Source: Flavivirga aquimarina (lineage in GTDB: Bacteria; Bacteroidota; Bacteroidia; Flavobacteriales; Flavobacteriaceae). From it: a stretch of 64,000 nucleotides of DNA. Shown here piece after piece: positions 32,954-41,128 of this stretch. Made by a program: the position numbers and the translations under genes. The first letter of the stretch is position 1, and each line of letters opens with the position of its first letter. Location: contig NZ_JAUOEK010000066.1 of assembly GCF_030540835.1 (NCBI RefSeq), positions 30,085 to 94,084 on the forward strand, read 5' to 3'. The notes beneath the pieces were generated by a model that saw nothing but the letters and a program-made list of their open reading frames with translations, did not search any database and was not told the origin of the DNA.

Positions 32954-34944
32954 TACTTTACTTCATTTATAAGGAGTTCATTACTATCTGAGGACGCTTT
33001 TTCAATAAATATATTAATATTCTCATTGCGTTCTAATCCGTTATTTAATAAAACACCCAAAGTCATCGCTACAGCAATTCTGGTTCCTACTTTTTTGGCA
33101 GCAGTGTTAAACAAAGGTTCCAACTCTTCGTAAGTCACACTTTTAGCGAGTTCCTGAATCTCAGCTTTTACTTTTTGCTGCTTTATTTCTGGTAAATTGG
33201 TGTATTTTTTTCCAAGTTGCTGAATAACATCAATGGCTTTTCGCTTTTGTTGTGGTTTATTATTTTGTTGTTTTTGATTCGGGTTATTTTGAGCAGGTTT
33301 TTGTTTAGCCCATGAATCACGTAACCCAACCGTTTTATTAAATATCAGTCTTTCCGAAGTGGTATCATTATCTACATTAAAATAACCCAAACGCTGAAAC
33401 TGAAATCTGTCTCCTATTTTAGCTTCTTTTAAACTTGGCTCAACGTATGCTTCAATAGTTTTTAAGGAATTCGGATTTATAAAATCCATAAAATCTTTGT
33501 CTTGATGGCTATCTGGTGCTTCATCCATAAACAAACGATCGTATTCTCTAACTTCTACTTTTATGGCATGTTTAATAGATACCCAATGCAATGTTCCTTT
33601 TACTTTTTTAGAAGTGTCTTCGGAATAGGTACAGTGAATTTCTAAAATATTGCCGTTAGCATCTTTTTTAACACTTTCGGCTTTAATGATATAGGCGTTT
33701 TTAAGACGTACCTCACCACCCAATTTCAATCTAAAAAACTTATTTCCAGCTTCTTCTTTAAAATCACTTTTTTCAATATACAATTCACGAGAAAAAGGCA
33801 CTTTTCTAAATCCGGCACTTGCATCCTCTTGATTGTTTTCAGCTTCTAACCATGCTTCTTTATCTTCGGGGTAATTTGTAATAACTAGTTTTAAAGGATC
33901 TAAAACAGCCATTACTCGCGGAGCTGCTTTATTTAAATCTTCACGAATGCAAAACTCTAAAAGGGATACATCTATAACATTATCTCGTTTCGCAACCCCT
34001 GCTGTCTCTACAAATTTTCTAAGAGCGTTTGGTGTATAACCACGACGACGAAGTCCCGAAATTGTTGGCATACGAGGGTCGTCCCATCCGTTTACAATAC
34101 CACTATCGACTAATTGAAGCAATTTACGCTTACTCATAATGGTATAGCTTAAGTTTAAACGTGCAAATTCACGTTGCTTAGGCCTTATAAGGTCAGGGTT
34201 TATAACTTGATCTAAAAACCAATCGTAAAGCTCTCTATGTGGCTTAAACTCTAAAGAACATAACGAATGTGATACCTGTTCTAAATAGTCACTTTCTCCA
34301 TGCGTCCAATCGTACATAGGATAAATACACCAATCGTTTCCTGTTCTATGATGGTGTCTTTTTAAAATACGATACATAATAGGATCTCGCATGAGCATAT
34401 TAGGGTGCTGCATGTCTATTTTGGCACGAAGTATATGTGAACCTTCTTCGAATTCACCATTTTTCATGCGTTCAAATAGATCTAAATTTTCGGCAACGCT
34501 CCTATTTCTAAAAGGGCCATCAACTCCTGGTTGTGTAGGTGTACCCTTTTGTTCTGCCATAGCTTCACTAGATTGCGAATCTACATAAGCCTTACCTGCT
34601 TTAATTAAAAGAATAGCCCAATCGTAAAGTTGTTGAAAGTAATCTGAAGAAAATAATTCTTTATCCCATTTATAACCTAACCAAGCCACATCCTCTTTAA
34701 TAGCATCTACATATTCTTGCTCTTCTTTTGCCGGATTTGTATCATCGAAACGAAGGTTAACTGGAGCGTTATATTTTTCTCCTAAACCAAAACTAATCCC
34801 AATAGCTTTTGTATGGCCAATATGTAAATAACCGTTTGGCTCTGGAGGGAATCTAAAACGCAAGTCGTTTTTCGACATGCCATTAGATAAATCTTCTTCT
34901 ATAATTTGCTCAATAAAATTGAGTGGCTTTTTTTCTTCAGACAT
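32950..34944 (-). CDS. glnS: Glutaminyl-tRNA synthetase with a C-terminal extension
   Basis: A 664-residue class I synthetase that charges tRNA-Gln. The HIGH motif is at 41-44 in PPEPNGYLHIGHTKAI and the KMSKS-type motif is TIMSKRKLLQLV. The normal catalytic and anticodon-binding body ends near residue 546 (LGYFNVDNDTTSERLIFNKTVGLRDSW), matching the usual 550-560 residues. A further 118 residues follow. These are a Gln/Asn/Lys-rich linker and then a helical domain (AIDVIQQLGKKYTNLPEIKQQ, ELEPLFNTAAKKVGTRIAVAM). The extension may help bind tRNA; a comparable GatB/YqeY-type tail is known in Deinococcus GlnRS. Confidence 0.95.
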   Translation of the reverse strand: MSEEKKPLNFIEQIIEEDLSNGMSKNDLRFRFPPEPNGYLHIGHTKAIGISFGLGEKYNAPVNLRFDDTNPAKEEQEYVDAIKEDVAWLGYKWDKELFSSDYFQQLYDWAILLIKAGKAYVDSQSSEAMAEQKGTPTQPGVDGPFRNRSVAENLDLFERMKNGEFEEGSHILRAKIDMQHPNMLMRDPIMYRILKRHHHRTGNDWCIYPMYDWTHGESDYLEQVSHSLCSLEFKPHRELYDWFLDQVINPDLIRPKQREFARLNLSYTIMSKRKLLQLVDSGIVNGWDDPRMPTISGLRRRGYTPNALRKFVETAGVAKRDNVIDVSLLEFCIREDLNKAAPRVMAVLDPLKLVITNYPEDKEAWLEAENNQEDASAGFRKVPFSRELYIEKSDFKEEAGNKFFRLKLGGEVRLKNAYIIKAESVKKDANGNILEIHCTYSEDTSKKVKGTLHWVSIKHAIKVEVREYDRLFMDEAPDSHQDKDFMDFINPNSLKTIEAYVEPSLKEAKIGDRFQFQRLGYFNVDNDTTSERLIFNKTVGLRDSWAKQKPAQNNPNQKQQNNKPQQKRKAIDVIQQLGKKYTNLPEIKQQKVKAEIQELAKSVTYEELEPLFNTAAKKVGTRIAVAMTLGVLLNNGLERNENINIFIEKASSDSNELLINEVKY

Positions 34945-35086
34945 ATTTCTGATTTTTTCAACTAAATAAGCCTCAAAATTACGGAAATTCGAGTTATTTT
35001 AGCTCAATATATTTAAGAAGCGTAACAAAGTTTAAATTACCAAGACGGATACTGTAAATAGTATTAACGTTATAAATATTTAACCC

Positions 35087-35296
35087 ATGCAAAATTTAAA
35101 TTATGAATGCCCTAAATGTCATAGTTCGGAATATGAAGTAAGCGAAATGAGAGCTACTGGCGGAACCTTATCTAAAATTTTTGATGTTCAAAATAAAAAA
35201 TTTACTTCTGTAACGTGTACACGCTGTACTTATACCGAATTTTATAAAGCTAAAACGAGCGCGATAAGTAATATTTTTGATTTATTTACAAATTAA
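35087..35296 (+). CDS. Small zinc-ribbon protein
   Basis: A 69-residue protein with a four-cysteine zinc ribbon: C8-x2-C11 in YECPKCHSSE and C44-x2-C47 in VTCTRCTYTEFYK. The C-terminal FYKAKTSAISNIFDLF is typical of the small zinc-ribbon family (PF09855-like) of unknown function. Its stop overlaps the folB start by 1 base, so the two are co-translated. A nucleic-acid-binding or metal role is possible but unproven. Confidence 0.85.
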   Translation: MQNLNYECPKCHSSEYEVSEMRATGGTLSKIFDVQNKKFTSVTCTRCTYTEFYKAKTSAISNIFDLFTN

Positions 35297-35658
35297 TGGG
35301 AATTATAAAAGTTGAAAACATTAGGGTGTTTGCCTATCATGGATGTTTAAAAGAAGAAACTAAAATAGGAAGCGATTATCGTGTTGATTTAGAAGTTAAG
35401 GCAGATTTGCAAACTTCTGCTAAGACAGATAAGTTATCTCATACGGTTGATTATGTGTTTTTAAATAAGATCATTAAAGAGGAAATGGACATCCCTTCTC
35501 ATTTACTGGAAACAGTTGCAAGGCGTATACTTAATAGAATCTTTAATGAAGATAAGCTAGTAAAAAAAGCAACGGTTTGGGTAAGCAAATTAAACCCGCC
35601 CATTGGTGGTGATGTTGAAATGGTAACGATAAAAATGACTGATAAGCGTAAAAAGTAA
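35296..35658 (+). CDS. folB: Dihydroneopterin aldolase
   Basis: A 120-residue enzyme of folate synthesis that cleaves 7,8-dihydroneopterin to 6-hydroxymethyl-dihydropterin. Landmarks are VENIRVFAYHGCLKEE at the N-terminus, LSHTVDYVFLNKII, HLLETVARRIL, and the C-terminal VWVSKLNPPIGGDVEMV with the conserved Lys. The length is standard. It is followed about 50 bases later by tRNA-Cys in the same direction. Confidence 0.93.
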   Translation: MGIIKVENIRVFAYHGCLKEETKIGSDYRVDLEVKADLQTSAKTDKLSHTVDYVFLNKIIKEEMDIPSHLLETVARRILNRIFNEDKLVKKATVWVSKLNPPIGGDVEMVTIKMTDKRKK

Positions 35659-35708
35659 TTTAAAGCAGTGGAAAGTTATATTTTTTTTTAAATTTGCATT
35701 TCTATAAT

Positions 35709-35779
35709 GGCGTCGTGGCCGAGTGGCTAGGCAGAGGTCTGCAAAACCTTCTACAGCGGTTCGAATCCGCTCGACGCCT
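35709..35779 (+). tRNA. tRNA-Cys (GCA anticodon)
   Basis: A 71-base cloverleaf. Acceptor arms are GGCGTCG and CGACGCC with discriminator T. The D-arm region is GCCGAGTGGCTAGGC, the anticodon stem-loop is AGGTCTGCAAAACCT with anticodon GCA, and the T-arm is AGCGGTTCGAATCCGCT. CCA is not encoded. The 3' third of this gene and its terminator recur in degenerate form at 37661-37691. Confidence 0.97.
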
Positions 35780-35780
35780 C

Positions 35781-35813
35781 AAAAAACCTTCAAGTTTTCT
35801 TGAAGGTTTTTTT
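35781..35813 (+). terminator. Intrinsic terminator of tRNA-Cys
   Basis: AAAAAACCTTCAAG pairs with CTTGAAGGTTTTTTT around a 4-base TTTT loop. It directly follows the tRNA and ends in a T-run, as expected for a rho-independent terminator. Confidence 0.9.
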
Positions 35814-36080
35814 ATGGAAAATTTTTCTAAAAATTTAATTAGATATTAGTAAAACCACATGTCCCTTTTTTGTTAAATCCTTTTGTCTAATTCAGATTAA
35901 GAAATGTATTGTCTCAATATGGGTACAATTATGTTGAAAATGAGATAATTCGGGTTGTGCTTTCTTTTTTTTCTTCCTTTTTTTTCGGTACTTCTGAAAG
36001 CATAAGTGTACGAAACTTTCATGTATAAGTTTACAAACATTTATTTACAAACTAAATTAATAATCTTTAAACCAAAAATT
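35814..36080. other. Non-coding leader before the island glycosidase
   Basis: AT-rich DNA between the tRNA terminator and the glycosidase start. It contains no repeat or gene I can support. The in-frame extension of the glycosidase to 36006 lacks signal-peptide logic, so this stretch is treated as leader. Confidence 0.4.
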
Positions 36081-37475
36081 ATGTTGAAAATTAAACAAAA
36101 ATTGGGCACTCATCTATTTCTTATTTCTGCACTTCTAATTTATTCCTGTTCAACTCCAACAGATAATGAAGAATCGGTTGAAAACATGTCGAATCTTACA
36201 ACCAGCAGCCTTAAGGTTTCTTCTTCGTCTGGTCATCATTATGTTGGAAACTTAGAATATGTACTTGGAGATGTAAAACAAGCACAAATTACGAATGCAC
36301 TTACCACTACTACAGAGGTAGATAATATTCTAGATGGTTTTGAAGAGATGGGAGTCAATGGAATTCGTATTGCTATTTTTGCAGATGGTGTTAATCCAAA
36401 TGAAACTATGTATGATTACTTTTTTAATGAAGCGAAATCAAGAGGATTCAAAATTTTTGCAAACCCTGCACAAGGTGGTGGCGGTGCGAGAATAGCTAAT
36501 GGGATACTTAATGGTACGATTTCATCTGTTAAAAATACAGCAGCTAAAAACGCTCTTGTAACTCGTATTAAAGCTTTTGCTCAAGACTATGAATGTGATT
36601 GGATAAACCCTTTTAATGAAGATGGACGACCAGGAAATGTTTGGTACGCTGGACAAATTAATAATATATATTCAGAATTATCTGGTCAATTAAATGGAGC
36701 CGATTTAGTTGGATCATGTGATTGGGGTATAGAAGCTGGGATTTTATCTCTTCAACAAACAAATATTAAGAATTATATATCCATAGCAACAACGCATAAC
36801 TTAGGTTTTAATCACTCTTTATGGCCTGATTATATACAAGAAGCAGGAAATTTACCTGTTTGGGATTCAGAAACGAACAATAATGTGAAATTTTCTGGTG
36901 TTGCTACCAGAATAGATGCAGCTATAGATGCTGGCGTAGATGGATTGGTTTTGTATAATAGCTGGAATATGATTAGCCAATCTAATGGAAGTTTAACAAC
37001 TGCTGGTCAAAATTTTAAAGATAAATATACTCAATATTATTTTATAGAAAATAAACAAAGTGGTGATAGAATTAAGCCATATAGTAATGGAACAAATGGC
37101 ACATTAATAGTACAAGCACCTTCAAGTTATACTGGAGATTTTACTCAATGGGAAATTGTTCCTACAGATAATGGATATGTTAGGTTTAGAAATAGAGGAT
37201 CTAAAATGTACTTTCGTCCAACTAATAATAGTAATTATTCAAATATATATGGGGTAAACTCTTTTTCTGGAACGGCAACATTTGTGCAATGGAGAATTGA
37301 TGATATTGATAACACATATTCATTCGTAGTAAATCGTTCTTCTGGTAAAAAGATGCGTTCTATAAATGGTAACGATTTAAGTACTCATAGTAATGAAACA
37401 GATATAAGAATCAATCAAGTTCCTTCTTCTTGGACAGGAGATGCCACTCGTTGGAGATTTGTAGAAGCAAATTAA
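36081..37475 (+). CDS. Lipoprotein: putative clan GH-A-like glycosidase with C-terminal beta-trefoil (ricin-like) domain
   Basis: From the preferred ATG at 36081 the protein has 464 residues and a lipoprotein signal ending LLIYSC (Cys23). An in-frame ATG at 36006 would put 25 residues before this signal and is unlikely. Residues about 55-315 look like a TIM-barrel glycosidase (VNGIRIAIFADGVNP, SRGFKIFANPAQGGGG). Candidate catalytic acids are Glu180 in NPFNEDG and Glu264 in VWDSETNNN. The C-terminal 140 residues contain QW/RW-type repeats (TQWEIVP, VQWRIDD, TRWRFVE) of a ricin-type carbohydrate-binding trefoil. The CAZy family is not recognised. It is the only gene between tRNA-Cys and its degenerate copy. 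Confidence 0.72.
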   Translation: MLKIKQKLGTHLFLISALLIYSCSTPTDNEESVENMSNLTTSSLKVSSSSGHHYVGNLEYVLGDVKQAQITNALTTTTEVDNILDGFEEMGVNGIRIAIFADGVNPNETMYDYFFNEAKSRGFKIFANPAQGGGGARIANGILNGTISSVKNTAAKNALVTRIKAFAQDYECDWINPFNEDGRPGNVWYAGQINNIYSELSGQLNGADLVGSCDWGIEAGILSLQQTNIKNYISIATTHNLGFNHSLWPDYIQEAGNLPVWDSETNNNVKFSGVATRIDAAIDAGVDGLVLYNSWNMISQSNGSLTTAGQNFKDKYTQYYFIENKQSGDRIKPYSNGTNGTLIVQAPSSYTGDFTQWEIVPTDNGYVRFRNRGSKMYFRPTNNSNYSNIYGVNSFSGTATFVQWRIDDIDNTYSFVVNRSSGKKMRSINGNDLSTHSNETDIRINQVPSSWTGDATRWRFVEAN

Positions 37476-37521
37476 TATAGTTAATGTGTATATGATTAAA
37501 GTTTATACTTTATCATAAAAA

Positions 37522-37603
37522 GAGGCTGTCTAAAAAGTGCCATTCTGAATGCAATGAAGAATCTCTAAAAACTTAAATGTTTTGATTTTTAGACAGCCCT
37601 TTT
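37522..37603. repeat. IS-end-like inverted-repeat element
   Basis: Arms GGCTGTCTAAAAA (37524-37536) and TTTTTAGACAGCC (37586-37598) are perfect inverted repeats of 13 bases, 49 bases apart. The central part has CATTCTGAATGCAATGAAGA, a sequence type seen in dispersed flavobacterial repeats. It follows the island glycosidase and may end its transcript, or it may be a very short non-autonomous element. Confidence 0.65.
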
Positions 37604-37660
37604 AAATTTGTGTCCAAGATTAGATTTACACTTGATGCGTGTTATATTTGAGTTTGCTTT

Positions 37661-37691
37661 TCGAACCTGTTCGACACTTCAAAAAAGCTTC
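37661..37691. other. Degenerate copy of the tRNA-Cys 3' end and terminator start (possible att site)
   Basis: The 31 bases from 37661 align without gaps to 35761-35791 (T-arm, acceptor and first half of the terminator) with 25 identities. Five of the six differences are transitions. The following bases continue to resemble the terminator. The rest of the tRNA is absent upstream. The two sites are exactly 1900 bases apart. A duplicated tRNA 3' end is the usual scar of site-specific integration. No integrase remains between the sites. Confidence 0.5.
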
Positions 37692-37696
37692 CGAAT

Positions 37697-38398
37697 TTAT
37701 TCTGAAAGTTTTTCTTTTATAGGACTTATTTGTTCTAATTTTTCTTTGTTTTTTTCGTAAGTCTCTGGAAATAAACCTTGAACAAATAATAAAATTCCAA
37801 AACCTAAAATAACGATAGCGATTACTTTTTTGGTTTTAAAAATAAGTCGAGGGGTTAATTTTGCTTTTAATCTTTTGGCAATAACAATTTTAATAATATC
37901 TGTAATAAAATAAGAGACAACCATAGTAACTACAAAAATGATATCACCGTTTTCTGATTTGGTCAGCGAATCTCCCAATACCATAAAACCTAACCAACCA
38001 ATTAAAACGCCTATATTTATAAAATTAAGTAAAAAACCTTTTATAAAAAGTTTACCGTAGTCTTTTTGAATTTCTACTTTGTGATATTCCTTAACAATGG
38101 CTCTAAAAGATTTTGATGTTTTTATAAAAGAGATAATCCCATAAACGATTAATAGAACCCCTCCAAATATAAAAAAACTAGGGTCATTGCTTATTTTTCC
38201 TCTAAAATTATTCGTACTATAAAAAGCAACAATAATAAAGAGGGCATCGGCAAATAAAACACCTAAGTCGAATATTAAAGCACTTCTAAAGCCTTTAGTA
38301 GCACCTGTTTCTAAAAGTACAAAAAACACTGGGCCAATTGTAAAAGCTAGAATTATTCCAAAAGGAATGGCAGTTAGGATATCATCAAACATGAACAA
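37697..38398 (-). CDS. LysE-family amino-acid exporter-like protein
   Basis: A 233-residue inner-membrane protein with about six helices. It has the LysE/RhtB N-terminal motif ITIGPVFFVLLETGATKGFRSALIFDLGVLFADAL in slightly modified form (FTIGPVFFVLLETG). The family exports amino acids or related metabolites, but the substrate here is unknown. The gene is read leftwards and ends 5 bases from the degenerate tRNA copy. Confidence 0.85.
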   Translation of the reverse strand: MFMFDDILTAIPFGIILAFTIGPVFFVLLETGATKGFRSALIFDLGVLFADALFIIVAFYSTNNFRGKISNDPSFFIFGGVLLIVYGIISFIKTSKSFRAIVKEYHKVEIQKDYGKLFIKGFLLNFINIGVLIGWLGFMVLGDSLTKSENGDIIFVVTMVVSYFITDIIKIVIAKRLKAKLTPRLIFKTKKVIAIVILGFGILLFVQGLFPETYEKNKEKLEQISPIKEKLSE

Positions 38399-38461
38399 GA
38401 GAAGGTTTACACAAAGTAAAGAAATATTTGTAACAAATGTAAACTTGCCAGTGATAAATAA

Positions 38462-38495
38462 AAAAAGCGCATGATAACAAAATCACACGCTTTTT
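38462..38495. terminator. Hairpin between the LysE gene and the polysaccharide locus
   Basis: AAAAGCG and TGAT on the left pair with ATCA and CGCTTTT on the right across a two-base mismatch. A/T runs on both sides allow bidirectional use. It lies upstream of the leader-peptide remnant and beyond the 3' end of the leftward polysaccharide operon. Confidence 0.45.
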
Positions 38496-38514
38496 CCAAC
38501 AAACTAAATTAATT

Positions 38515-38589
38515 ATGAAACTCTATTTCTTAACTAATTTTAAACTATTGGTTCCGTTAGTAGTTTTTATTTGTGCAAAATATAGTTAG
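38515..38589 (+). pseudogene. Remnant of an exported-protein gene start (signal peptide only)
   Basis: A 24-codon frame, MKLYFLTNFKLLVPLVVFIC then AKYS and stop, is preceded by the AT-rich leader AACTAAATTAATT typical of Bacteroidota gene starts. The peptide is a good signal sequence and resembles SusC-type leaders, but nothing coding follows. It overlaps the 3' end of the convergent cytosolic GH17 gene by 4 bases. It is best read as the truncated head of a lost surface-protein gene at a rearrangement boundary. A chance short frame is the alternative. Confidence 0.35.
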
Positions 38590-39512
38590 GGCTTTAAGCC
38601 AGCCGCATCAAACAGTAATGGCTTTCTATGAAATTTTGGTTTTTCATACTTATCCCATAACCCCCAATAAGCACCTACATCTCCTTCTGCACCTACTTTC
38701 CATGATTCATCAAAAGAAGAAAAATAAAACAATTCTATTTCATCTGTTTTCGACCAATGCTGGGTATTGATAAAATACTTTATAGCATTTTCAAATGAGG
38801 GAAGTGCGCCTTGCAAGCCTTCTCCTTGTGAAGGCCAACCCGTTTCTGTAACAATCACTTTTTTACCATTTGCAGCTTTAACTGCTTGGTTGTACATATC
38901 TTTCATATAGATTAAAGAGTACTCTATACTACAGCCCTCCCAATAGGGATAACAATTTGCTAAAATAACATCGCAAGCTTCGGTAATTTTAGGTCGTTGA
39001 GTAAATTCATAATAGGCATCTACATAACCAACAGGAACATTGGTAACCTCATTTTTTACGTCGTAGATAAAATTTAATAATTCATTTTCTGTTAAATCAC
39101 CTCTGTACATCACTTCGTTTCCAACAGCAGCAATATCAACAGAGCCTTCTTTAGCTAATTTTTTAAGACCTGCTATTTCTTTTTTGTTAATCTCATCATC
39201 ATCACCTAACCATGCTCCAACAAGTGTTTTAATACCATATTCTTTTGCAATTACAGGAATTAATTCATTGCCATCGGTACATGAAAAAGAACGAATCCAT
39301 TTTGTATAGGGTTTAATAATTTTCATTCGTCTCCTAATTTGTTTTTCAGAAAGCTGATTTCCTGGTTCTTGTCCTTCTTCATAGGGGCTAAAACCCAGGC
39401 CATGCATACCGCTTTTTAGAATGCGATTGAATAAGTTTTGTAACCCTTTTGTTGTCTTCTTGTCTAGTTCTCCTCCAGACAATGACATTATTTTATCTGC
39501 TCTGTATGACAT
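38586..39512 (-). CDS. Glycoside hydrolase family 17 beta-glucanase, apparently cytosolic
   Basis: A 308-residue TIM-barrel enzyme without signal peptide or lipobox. The acid/base is Glu133 in AAVGNEVMYRG and the nucleophile is Glu223 in VIVTETGWPSQGE, both diagnostic of GH17. FYFSSFDESWKVGAEGDVG near the end is also typical. GH17 enzymes cut or rearrange beta-1,3-glucans. Being cytosolic and next to a sugar symporter, it would act on imported laminari-oligosaccharides. It is the last gene of the leftward laminarin operon, 19 bases after the symporter gene. Confidence 0.9.
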   Translation of the reverse strand: MSYRADKIMSLSGGELDKKTTKGLQNLFNRILKSGMHGLGFSPYEEGQEPGNQLSEKQIRRRMKIIKPYTKWIRSFSCTDGNELIPVIAKEYGIKTLVGAWLGDDDEINKKEIAGLKKLAKEGSVDIAAVGNEVMYRGDLTENELLNFIYDVKNEVTNVPVGYVDAYYEFTQRPKITEACDVILANCYPYWEGCSIEYSLIYMKDMYNQAVKAANGKKVIVTETGWPSQGEGLQGALPSFENAIKYFINTQHWSKTDEIELFYFSSFDESWKVGAEGDVGAYWGLWDKYEKPKFHRKPLLFDAAGLKP

Positions 39513-39531
39513 GTTGTGCTGTATTAAACTT

Positions 39532-41097
39532 TTAAATTTCTCCTCGTCTTTCTACTAATTGCTTTTTTATATCTCTGGCTCTATCTTCATTAAGGCTATA
39601 TTTCCACATGACCCATATTGCTAGTGCTGCGGTTAATGATGGAATTACGATATCAGCTATTCGGAGTCTATTCATGGTTTCTATTGATTGTTCGGTAATG
39701 TTAGGGTCGAACCCTACAATCTTTAAAATTAATCCGCCTAAAACAAGGGCAATAGCTTGGCCAAGTTTAACCATCCACCAATAAATAGCACCAAAGGTGC
39801 CTTCCTTTCTAGGCATGCCGTTCTCTAACTCATCTAAATCGCAAACATCGGCAGTCATAGACATCATTAAGGTAAATAATCCTCCCATTCCAAAAGCAAA
39901 TAATGGAATAGGTACAAACATTAACCAAGGTATATCACTCCCTGGGTCTATACTAAACCATGACATTCCAATATCATTAAGTATAGGATTTAAAGTTTCG
40001 AATATGGAGCCTACCCCAGAATTAAGACTTTCTCCTAATCCTGTTTTATTGAATTTTGCATTGAGTTCTTTATCAAAGCCCCACCATTTTAATAGATAAC
40101 CGACAATTGATAGGGTGGTTGATATTATAAAAGCGTTTTTCTTACCCCATTTATTTGCCATTTTTGAAATAATAGGAATCACTATAAATGCAGTAATAAT
40201 AGCGTTAATTGTATTAAACCAAGCAGGCCATGTTCCTGCTAATTCATAACTGCCATTATACATATAAAACACTATAATAAAAACTCCAAATGCAGCAACG
40301 AGTTGAAAGCCGTTAAAGACTAAAAAGGTTGCGCCACATAATTTTGTAAAAGGCTTATTTTTAGACACCTGTATAATACCTTCAAACAGTTCTTTTATAT
40401 TTGCAGACAGGGTTTTTAAATTAATTTCTTTTCGGTTTTCCATATGAGCGGAATCGATACCTTTACAAAAAAGCGCTGGTAAAATTCCAAAAAGAACACA
40501 CATTGCACCCACAATAAGTGCCATAGTTCGAACGCCTTCTGTTTGGGTGTTAAATGTATTTGAGTCTGGAATAATTACATAAAGCCACGGTACAATCATC
40601 CATGCAATCTGTCCCATAGTATTTGAAAAAGCCATTAAACGAGTCCGTTCATTATAATCTGATGTCATTTCATAACCTAGTCCTACCAATGGGGTTGCAA
40701 ACATTGTGTTACCCACAAGGAAGAGAATTTGTAACACCATAACATGCCAAATAATATATGTTTGAGAAGCGTTATCATCAAGTTGCCACATTAAGAAGAA
40801 AAGGATACCACTTATAATGGCACCAAGAAAAATATAAGGCCTTCTTCGTCCCCATCTAGATTTTGTATTGTCAGAAATAAAACCCATGATAGGGTCGGTT
40901 ATAGCATCAAAAATTCTTGGTAGTCCACCTAATAAACCAGCCCACAATGGATCTACACCCCATGCTGTTAGCAAGAAAAATTGAATAAAAACACCTAACG
41001 TCCCCGGTAAAATGTTTAGTATAAAATGACCTGCTCCGAAAGCGGCTTTCTGTCCTATAGGAACTCTATCTTTAGCAGCAGTTTTTATTTTAGACAT
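39532..41097 (-). CDS. GPH-family sugar:cation symporter (MFS fold)
   Basis: A 521-residue inner-membrane protein with about 12 helices. It has the glycoside-pentoside-hexuronide signature DAITDPIMGFISDNTKSRWGRRRPYIFLGA between helices 2 and 3, and the family motif MTADVCDLDELENGMPRKEGTFGA in the second half. Such carriers (MelB-like) import sugars or oligosaccharides with Na+ or H+. Its place between GH17 and GH30 indicates laminari-oligosaccharides as cargo. That is inference from context. Confidence 0.92.
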   Translation of the reverse strand: MSKIKTAAKDRVPIGQKAAFGAGHFILNILPGTLGVFIQFFLLTAWGVDPLWAGLLGGLPRIFDAITDPIMGFISDNTKSRWGRRRPYIFLGAIISGILFFLMWQLDDNASQTYIIWHVMVLQILFLVGNTMFATPLVGLGYEMTSDYNERTRLMAFSNTMGQIAWMIVPWLYVIIPDSNTFNTQTEGVRTMALIVGAMCVLFGILPALFCKGIDSAHMENRKEINLKTLSANIKELFEGIIQVSKNKPFTKLCGATFLVFNGFQLVAAFGVFIIVFYMYNGSYELAGTWPAWFNTINAIITAFIVIPIISKMANKWGKKNAFIISTTLSIVGYLLKWWGFDKELNAKFNKTGLGESLNSGVGSIFETLNPILNDIGMSWFSIDPGSDIPWLMFVPIPLFAFGMGGLFTLMMSMTADVCDLDELENGMPRKEGTFGAIYWWMVKLGQAIALVLGGLILKIVGFDPNITEQSIETMNRLRIADIVIPSLTAALAIWVMWKYSLNEDRARDIKKQLVERRGEI

Positions 41098-41128
41098 ATT
41101 ATTTTGGTTTAGTTAGTTAAACTTCTTT

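Noticed and set aside
37661..37691. A second functional tRNA gene
   Set aside because: Only the 3' part is recognisable. No acceptor 5' strand, D-arm or anticodon arm is found upstream.
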